From Tetraselmis striata (taxonomy: Eukaryota > Chlorophyta > Chlorodendrophyceae > Chlorodendrales > Chlorodendraceae), in the NCBI GenBank assembly GCA_006384855.1, contig VCJN01001596.1, positions 62,001-126,000 on the forward strand: a DNA stretch of 64,000 nt, read 5' to 3'. Below, piece after piece: positions 56,641 to 64,000 of this stretch (its first letter is position 1; each line of letters opens with the position of its first letter). The position numbers were made by a program, and so were the translations under genes. The notes beneath the pieces are model-generated. The model was not told where the DNA came from. It did not search any database and saw only the letters and a list, made by a program, of their open reading frames with translations.

Positions 56641-59221
56641 AGATCGCTATGTGGCTACAATATTTATGCGGTTGTCGGCATATATATGACTTGCTCTTGT
56701 GTATTGATTTTAGCGAGCACGCTCTCGAGCCGCCACCAAGCTGAGGACCCGTCCGAGGAAATCTCTTGCGAGTATGGCCTCATGGTGAACCTGTTTGGTG
56801 CAATGAGAGGGCTGTGGACCCGATCCGCGGCCCACTAAGCATGCGACAGTGCGCACCGTGAAGCGCACCCCCTTGATCACCTTACCCACCGAACACCATG
56901 CCCGTGTACTCTGAATGTCCATGATGTCTCGAAGTGGGCCCTTTTGTCCCGGCTCCGTGTTGTGCCGCGCCACATACAGCACTGGGAAACATGCCCCGTT
57001 GCATGTTTCCCACTAGGGAGCGTTCAAACCAATGGCCCCATGGCATCGCAGTGAACTCGACACCGTACCGCGTAGTCTTGATCTTTAGCATCAGCGTGGG
57101 CTTCAAGATTTGGGAATCATAGCTCCCGTTTACTACGACGTCGGAAATTCCGGGAAGGGGAGCTCTGCGTCCGACACCGTGTCCTTGAGTTCAACCATGA
57201 GTACGATGTTGCCGAGAGACGCTGCCTGGCTGCGGGAAGAAGTCACCCACCTTCCGGCGAACAACGATGCCCATATCGTGAACATAGTGATCCCGAAAGG
57301 CGTCTGCAATAGCATGGTGTGGTACACGCTGGTGAGCGTCTCCAGGTGTTGGTAGGTTTATGAGCGCGTCGCCATAGAGGTCGACATGACGGGGTTGTGC
57401 TCTGTCGAGGGAGGAATGATTTGGCTCCCAACAACCAACCAAGCATGGGCTAGGCAGAAATAAGTAAATTCCTGGCAGCAATTTCCTGCAGCTCATGCAG
57501 AGTCATGACCATCCGCACAGTGGAGATGGCTATTGTCCACATGCCCGACGCCGCGTCGAGCTGGCCAAACAACATCAATTCCATGCAAGTGACATAGAGA
57601 GTGCCCTCTCATTCTGAAGCCGAGAGTTGTTGGCATGGTTCAGGTCTGACGTCAGCTCCTTGGATCCCGACGCAGCCTCCACCTCACGCTAGATAACGTG
57701 GGCCTCTGCATCGCTGAGGTGGCCAACAATAGCCGCATGAAGGCGCTCCCACACGCGGCGGCGTAGCTGGCCCGCCCACAAACATCGCTGAGGAAGTGAT
57801 CGTACTTGCGGGCGGCGGAAGAAAATGCGTTGAAGCTGCACCGGTCAAATACGGACTCAAGCTGTAGGGAATACGAGTACGAGTATATTGTGATGGCGCG
57901 GCGCGCGCGGCTGTTATAGTTGTGCGTGAGCTGCGCGCCTTCTGTGCGTAAGAAAGAGCCGAGAAGTCCAGGATAAGACCGAAAAGTACAGGAAACATCG
58001 AGAACAATCGGCAGCCCCAGGCACGCGTAATACCTTGGCGGTGTCTCATCACCACTCAAGAGCGGGGGGTTGGGGGGGAAGGGGGGGTCACATAAAAAGT
58101 ACGCCCTTTGCTTTGGAAAGACACTATTGTCCAGCCCACCATGCGCCCCCAAACCATGTGACCATGCAACCCCTCACGACCCCACGCCAACAAAAGCAGG
58201 ACTATTTGAACTTTCATTTTACTTTTGTACCATCCCCTCCCGCCTCTAACACTCGAGCTTACTACTGCACTGTAGTTATCATGCCCATAAGGCACTTGCC
58301 TGCTAGTTGTACCTGCTTGTGTTGTTTAAATAATCTATCTCCCACCCTACCGGAATCAAACGATGCGGATGCGTGCAGGTGTTCTAGGATCCATGTTTAA
58401 TGGATTAGTACATTTGCACAGAGCTTGATGAGTGTGCCTGAGCATGCTGTTGACGTGATGCAGGGTGGGTACCGGTACAGGGGCGCCTCTTTGTATATTA
58501 CATGCTCGTTACTGCAATATGTACAAAAGGGATCATGTTAGTTTTATATACTACGGCAAGCATTACGGTTTCCTGCTGAATTCCCGTTGGCGCCAATAAG
58601 TTGATGTAGATTATATATGTAGGGGCTGACTATAGTCACATGCTTGATAACTATAACGAAGCTGCCGCGGCCTGCACAGGGCGGTCCGAACTGATTGAAG
58701 TCTGCGGAACAAAGGCTGCGGCCGTAGAGACGCTTCAAATGTTTTATCGTTGCCAGCCCTATCCGGGAAGCAGGGATAAGAAAAGCCACATTTTCTCAAC
58801 TTGGTTTCGGAGCCTAAGGCAGAAGTTCGAATCCCTCTGTTGACAGCTCCATGCCAGTAATTACAATCGATATCTATGGGCAGTCTTTCTGTTTTATGGG
58901 TTGTAATGATGTAAGTACATCAGTATATCACTGTCTCCAGCCAAGCCGGCATTACAATCAGCAACATTCTCCTCGCCTCACTTTGCGGTCGTGCATCATG
59001 GGCGTGCACGATTCACCGTGCTCATGGGTGCAAATTTGCGCCCACCCATACCTGGCTTTTTATCGCCAGGTGGTGAGTTGCATTCACTCCTTTTGCTGGC
59101 GACCTCAGCATGATTCAGCCCGATACAAGCCCATCACAGACGGCCATTATCATCATCAGCAGCTTACGAGAGGCCTGATATGGCCGTGCTTTGCAATCAA
59201 AGAGATATTGCTGGGTCGAGT

Positions 59222-59315
59222 GGGTGTGTGTGTGTGTGTGTGTGGGTGTGTGTGTAGGGGTGGGGGGAGGGGCGGGGAGGGGGAGGGGGGAGGGGGGGGG
59301 GGGGGGGGGGGGGCT
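59222..59315. repeat. (GT)n microsatellite followed by G run
   Basis: A (GT)n-rich stretch leads into purine-rich GGGGAGG repeats and a pure G run at about 59290-59313. The same order (GT)n then G run occurs at 24064-24113 in an intron of the glutamine-rich gene. Confidence 0.8.
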
Positions 59316-59734
59316 CTGCCCACCTGTGCACCTACACATCTTCTCGATTCTGTGCTGTGTTTCAGGCAGGTGGCTCACGTGAAGGCTTGACATTCTGACA
59401 CAACAGGTCACCACCACGCTGCAAGGATTCCTGCTGAATTCAATGTGCCCGCCTCAGTGTAGCACTCTGGCAATGACTGCGGAAATAAATTACTGCTGAT
59501 GTTAAGTGTCGCAAATACAGAAGCACATTTCGCCTACTTTCCTGCTGCTGTTGCTGTCTATGGCCATGCTTAAATAATGTCTAGCATCAATAACCGCAGG
59601 CACCATGCCATCAATGTGAAGGTTCAACTGGCATCCTCAGACTCAGACTATGGATGCCGATTGCCATGAAATCTTCCAGCGCATTGTTTGACAGGGCACC
59701 GATATGATTACCCGCGATGACCCGGATCGGCGGC

Positions 59735-60337
59735 TCACTTGAGCGCATGCAGGTTCACATTGGGGTTGTCCCCGCTGATGGCGCAGGCCTGGGTGCTGCC
59801 ATTCCTGCCTGGCCGTGACACCGGCCACACGTCAAACGTGACCGACGGGTTCATCTCCACCTCAAGCTCCACGGTTTCCCCGCCCCCGAGGCACAACACA
59901 TGTGCTGCGCCCGTCGCCTCCAGCGCAATCTTGCCTAGCTTCGCCCACTCCGCGGGGTTGTCCTCCCCGGAAGTCTCCGGCACCAGAATCACACGCATGC
60001 TTCCCACCCGGCCGCTCCCCCATGACGACTTCACCTGCTCAATGTTCTCCGGCAGATCGTACTTGAACGCCACCAGTTCCCTCGGCGGGAACCCTAGCTC
60101 TGCCACGAGTGCCGTGAAGCTGTCGGAGGCGTAAGGGTCGCCGTCGAAGACAATGGAGGCAGGACTCGCCGCCTGCACCCACGCCTTGAGCTCCGCCGCC
60201 GCCTCGCGCACTTCCTGCTTGTCGAAGTCCAGCCGGCTTCCGAAGCCTTTGATGTGTACGGCGGGCGTCGCCACAGGCTGGGCCTCGGACAGGTTGCAAA
60301 ATGTCAAGCCTCCGCAAGGATCGCTGGGCCCTGACAT
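59735..60337 (-). CDS. Single-exon conserved-looking protein with leader-like N-terminus, function unknown
   Basis: From the first in-frame ATG (60337, MSGPSDPCGG) the frame gives 200 residues to TGA at 59735. Coding composition (Ala/Arg-rich, few acidic residues, like a plastid leader) continues upstream in frame past 60496 without an ATG, so the true start may lie in a 5' exon; an ATG at 60662 in another frame heads a similar leader. The body has alternating strands and helices (IVFDGDPYASDSFTALVAEL; SMRVILVPETSG; AHVLCLGGGETVELEV). DGDPYASDSF and LGGGETV could be nucleotide- or sugar-phosphate-contacting loops, but I recognise no family. It has no neighbours in the same direction nearby. 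Confidence 0.55.
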   Translation of the reverse strand: MSGPSDPCGGLTFCNLSEAQPVATPAVHIKGFGSRLDFDKQEVREAAAELKAWVQAASPASIVFDGDPYASDSFTALVAELGFPPRELVAFKYDLPENIEQVKSSWGSGRVGSMRVILVPETSGEDNPAEWAKLGKIALEATGAAHVLCLGGGETVELEVEMNPSVTFDVWPVSRPGRNGSTQACAISGDNPNVNLHALK

Positions 60338-62945
60338 CTCTGCTGCGGCACTATCGGCGGTCGCTCGGACAAGGCAGGGGAGTGCTCCCCGTGCCGTCGG
60401 CCGACCTGCCCTCACCGCACGCGGCGCCCCCTCGAGGCACCACCTGGCCGAGACGAGCCTGGCCAGGGGTGACGCGCGAGCAGCAGCCCCCGCCACGGTG
60501 TCTTTCCGCCTTGGAGCGCCGCTAAAGCCAGCGGAGAGGGGGGCAGGAGCGCGGGAAGGAGTCGGTGGCTGCGAATGTGAGAATCGGTAGCGTATCTGCG
60601 GCGGCGCTACCCTGTACTCGTGATGCGGTCTGGAGCGAATGAAGTAGTGGGGTCGTCACCATGGGTTGGTTTAAAAATCATATAGTCGCAGTCGCTAAAC
60701 TGGTGGGAAGAATGGCCGCCTGAGAGCCGCGCAAGTTATGACACGGGATGTGCTCTACCGCTGGACCGCTCTCCCGCCGTAATTTCTACACGAACAAGGC
60801 GGCGCCACGTCGCAAAAAATGCAATAATTCTGCCGTCGTAGAGCAGCGGTACTGGTACCTGTAGTAGTCACCGCCGCACCAGCAGATATATAGCCAGATA
60901 CCGGTCTACGGCTACACCCCTCTATATATATAAGTAGGATTACATGTGCTAGCTGCAAAACTCAAGAAATCCATGCAGAAATCCAGAAGAAAATCCAGCT
61001 ACGGGCCACAAGACGCGGGAACCGCCATGACAGCCACCGATCAGCCACCGAACCACTCTACATAAGTGTGGGGGGTGCGAATACGACCCACATGCCCATG
61101 CGCGGCTACACTGAGACCGTGCGCGCGTACATGCATGTTGCTCAGGGTCGTACGACTGGGGGGAAATGCCGCGATACCTGTAGCGCGATACACCCGATAT
61201 TGTCACCCGCCGGTAGCCGTTGCCGTCAACACTTTCATTTATGCAAAAGCAGGGCTTCTGGCGCACGCGCTTCAAAACCACGAACTGCGTCACTCATGTG
61301 CATGAATAGGCATGGGACACCACTGCCCCCGTACTCATACCACATCGCTGTTGGTATGAGAACTATCAATCCATGCACGTGGGGCGTTAAAATTAGGTCA
61401 CTCACGACCTCGACCAAGCCCTACGTGTCGATGACGAGAGTTTATGGGCGAAATCCTTGACAAAATGCGGGTTGTAATCGCGGCACGCGCAAGCGGGAGA
61501 GGGTTATCGCGGTCTCCTTGCCGTAGGCCGAAGTTTATCTATAGAAGTGCGTGGCCGCATGCTCATAGCGCGCCATGGTGATTGTCTGCAAGCCCTCCGG
61601 CATCTGCACCTTGTCATCGCTAGGCCAGCTGCTCCAGCACCGCAGTCAGCTTGTCCTTGTCTATCGTGACATGCTCGAGCGCCTTTTTAGGAGCCATGGC
61701 AGATGCGGTCCTGCGTGCGCTGCGAGACACATCGCGTACCTGACGAAACCCTCATCGGACACTCGGAAACCATGATGGAGGGTGTTGGGGGACAAGCAGC
61801 TACGGTACCTTTACTGTCTGGCGAGTGTGCGTCAGGTAGGCGCAGCCGCTTTCTAAAATAAAGTAAGCTTTCTTTCACGGCGCTGCTTGTCCTCCCACTA
61901 TTTGCGCTGGCCAGCTACGGCCGCCCCCGTGAGTGCCGCCCCACCTACCATGCTCCCCCCTGCCTCCTTACCTGCCACTGTACCCCTCCCATCTCCAATA
62001 GCGGAGACTGGACTTGATTAGGGCGCCACATCTGTGTTTGGTGGGGGGGGGGGGGGGGAAGGAAGTGCCTAAATGATCTCAAACGACCGTGCTATTACTG
62101 AAAAAAAACGTAGCCTTGCTCGCGTAGGTTTAATTGGTATGTACTTAAAAAATTTACCTGACGTTTCATCGCAACGTACTGAGCGATACCACGAGTTGAG
62201 AGCCCCACCACACGGTAGCACTAGAGTGGCAATGGTATCACGCCACATTGTGCACGGGCGCACGCCACTATGGCCCCACCCCAGCAACAATACCCTAGCC
62301 TCTTTGCCAACATGTTTCCTTGCCCACCCATGGCCATCCCAACATGGAATGGTCTATGCATGCGCGGCGGTATGTGCGGGGCACCAACCCCCGTTGTTGC
62401 GGGGGTGCTCGAAACGCTCGTCAGTGTGGCGCAAGTGCCACTCGTGCTGTAGGACACTTGTTAGGGCCAAAGGGCTTGCTTACACCCTATGGTGATAAAG
62501 GCTGAGTATAAATGTGCGACATTCCAGGATTTCAGGTCATAAACCCTAGATTCAGCTGCCATAATACTATTCGTAAGCTCGGATCGGCGAGAAAGGGGCA
62601 TGGGATTTATTATTATGTAGATGGGGTGTAGCATTTCACCGGTTGGGTGGCATCGGTAGCTACAGCCTCTCCAGCCGCGGCAAGTGATAGAAGGTCGCGA
62701 AAGGGACTGCTACTTTTTGACGGAAGATGAGCTTGCACGTACATGTAGTACTGCATTATGGTGGAATGGCGAAGTGTGGTGGCGAGGTATCCATAAATAA
62801 TGTAATTAAAGCTGTTTATTATATGAGCCGTGAGTGCAACTCAGTGGCTTCAGCGAAGTTCCGCTGTTTGAAATTGAGCCTGGGATAGTTCGAGTGCCAC
62901 CCCCGCCGGTCTACCGATCTACCGGTCTATTTTGAACGCTGCACC
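60338..62945. other. No confident gene
   Basis: A tRNA-like D-arm sequence at about 60740-60775 (minus) has no matching anticodon or T arm. 60938-60960 is a diverged copy of the dispersed repeat. A G run lies at 62041-62058. Frames are short and unassigned. Confidence 0.35.
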
Positions 62946-63434
62946 TTGTCCCTGGCGAATCCACCTTCATCGCGCTACCCCTCGCCCGCCGCTCCTTGTA
63001 GATCCAGCACCGGAACCTCGCGCGGGCGGCACATGGATTCCACGCCTCACGGCCATGGCTGCGCGCCCGGAATCGCCCCGCAAGGCGCCACGGGCGTCCG
63101 GTCAAGCGGTTGCTGGTCAAGCGTGTCCTCTGTCTCGTCAACCCCGCCGATCTCGCCATCCGGTGCGCCTAGCGGGGCGCTGCCTCTTAGCGTGTTTCGA
63201 CCGGAAGGTCTTCGCCCCGCTAGCCTCGCTGACCCGTTTGCCGCTGGAACTTATGTCGCGGGCGGACAGCCCTCAACCAACCTGGGCCTAGGAGACGGGG
63301 CAGCACGTGCGGCCGGTCCGTGCCTGCGTTGCTCGGCGTCAGCGTTGTACGGACATCTTCCAAAATATGCTTCGCTCGGCGGTAGCGGTATGGCTACTAG
63401 TGGTACCAGTAAGAATTACTTACTAGTTACATGA
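62946..63434 (+). CDS. Open frame rich in Ser, Gly, Pro (weak)
   Basis: 162 codons open, no early ATG (first Met at about residue 30). Content is low-complexity (SSVSSVSSTPPISPSGAPSG) with a late PCLRCSASALYG. It ends beside the dispersed repeat at 63427. It could be an exon or part of a transposon, or chance. No family recognised. Confidence 0.2.
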   Translation: MSLANPPSSRYPSPAAPCRSSTGTSRGRHMDSTPHGHGCAPGIAPQGATGVRSSGCWSSVSSVSSTPPISPSGAPSGALPLSVFRPEGLRPASLADPFAAGTYVAGGQPSTNLGLGDGAARAAGPCLRCSASALYGHLPKYASLGGSGMATSGTSKNYLLVT

Positions 63435-63490
63435 GCTAGCTGCAAAAGGCGATCAGGAAATCACCCAAAAAGACAATGGGAAACGTCCAG
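63427..63490. repeat. Dispersed short repeat, copy 3
   Basis: Best match to 3645-3710: ACATGAGCTAGCTGCAAAAG, then GCGAT, then ATCACCCAAAAAGACAATGG. Confidence 0.6.
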
Positions 63491-63554
63491 TACAACAATT
63501 GCGAGGTGAAAGCAGCACTAGAAGAGGGTGCGGAATGAGCACGGGCAGACGCAT

Positions 63555-64000
63555 CAGACTTGGCCGTCTGCACTCCGGAGATAATGCCGCCTCCTTTCTG
63601 CATGCAACTACTTCTGCGGGTATGTCATTCATGGCAGCTGCTTGCCATCTGCGCCCCACGGCTAATAAGGAGCTTGTTTGACGGGGCTAGCATGGATGCC
63701 GCCGCGCGCCCGTTGCGCTTGCAGTTTCTTGCGTCCAGCCTCCATCCTCGCAGTATCTGCTAATAAGTTGGAAGTGACACGCACGTGGGTTGCATATACT
63801 ACCTGCGTCCGAGTAGTAGCGTCATGAAGCGCTAGGGGTCTAGTAGCACGGGGAACATGAGCTGGTCGAGTGAACGAGGGAGGTTGGCTGGAGCCGGTAG
63901 ACAGGTCTTGCACCGGAGCGCCGTTCTGGTCGATTCCGGACTTGCGGTAGTGATGAAAGAAAAACACCAAGTCGCCGACACTTAGGCAGCGACAACATCA
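63555..64000 (-). pseudogene. Second copy of the CACTA-element unknown gene, cut by the window edge
   Basis: Matches the last exon and preceding intron of the gene at 9412-7782 in the same orientation: KSGIDQNGAPVQDLSTGSSQ against SGIDQNGAPVQDMYTGSS, and VVYATHVRVTSN in both. Differences include an extra LLA codon group (TSNLLADTARM against TSNFADTARM) and frame breaks near 63690, after which the conserved MNDIPAEV piece is in another frame. It is therefore decayed, at least at its C-terminus. The rest of the copy would lie beyond 64000. It shows that this gene family is repeated in the genome. Confidence 0.7.

Larger units (their letters stand above)
54881..59221. other. No confident gene; decayed repeats
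   Basis: 55711-55800 and 55965-56050 are diverged copies sharing CACATCACATTCGGCCTAGT and the following GCCGCTAT. 56310-56630 repeats TACTCGGCTGCC and CCGGTAC motifs. Leftward frames at 56880-57330 and 57652-58152 (RKYDHFLSDVCG; FGITMFTIWASLFAGRW) look like transposon debris but cannot be joined or identified. Confidence 0.35.

Noticed and set aside
58780-58850. GTTCGAATCCC as a tRNA T arm
   Set aside because: The flanking bases cannot form a 5-bp stem and no D arm precedes it.
60735-60780. tRNA-like sequence (minus strand, GCGGTAGAGC)
   Set aside because: No pairing anticodon stem and no T arm with GGTTCGA downstream; at most a fragment.

Overview
The window reads as nuclear DNA of a unicellular photosynthetic eukaryote, most likely a chlorophyte green alga. 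Genes are split by many small GT-AG introns (and at least one apparent GC-AG intron). Exons are GC-rich. An arogenate dehydrogenase of plant type carries a plastid-targeting-like leader. The mobile elements (a tyrosine-recombinase element with split direct repeats, a CACTA-like DNA transposon) are of kinds known from algae and plants. The lineage is inferred from gene content and style, not from a marker gene. More than 25 long G or C runs lie in the window, nearly all in introns or between genes.

Left third (1-22.8 kb), accessory. At 302-3503 sits a compact element with a Gag-like frame and a tyrosine recombinase frame, joined in the same reading frame across one UGA codon. It is bounded by repeats in the A1-body-B1-A2-B2 order typical of PAT/Ngaro elements, but has no reverse transcriptase. 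At 4.9-7.0 kb is a decayed CACTA-type transposase. At 7178-15471 is an 8.3 kb CACTA-like transposon bounded by 31-bp inverted repeats (30/31 matching). It has two leftward genes, one of unknown family and one TNP2-like with a BED-type zinc finger at its start, separated by a minisatellite. Further transposase debris follows up to 21.2 kb.

Middle (22.9-51.2 kb), the genic core: a ten-exon glutamine-rich protein gene (+); a diverged tandem repeat; a three-exon arogenate/prephenate dehydrogenase gene (-); a tRNA-derived SINE with 12-bp target duplications between two divergent genes; a 17-exon RecQ helicase gene (+) that can be joined in phase to 895 codons; a partly resolved cysteine-containing multi-exon gene (+); and a two-exon F-box/leucine-rich-repeat gene (-). 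These look like unrelated housekeeping loci with no sign of a shared pathway.

Right end (51.3-64 kb): the C-terminal part of a non-LTR retrotransposon ORF2 with frameshifts, several short duplications, one probable single-exon gene with a leader-like N-terminus (59.7-60.3 kb), and a truncated second copy of the unknown CACTA-element gene at the right edge. Exon joins were worked out by hand from splice sites, phase and protein continuity; no alignment or transcript data were available.
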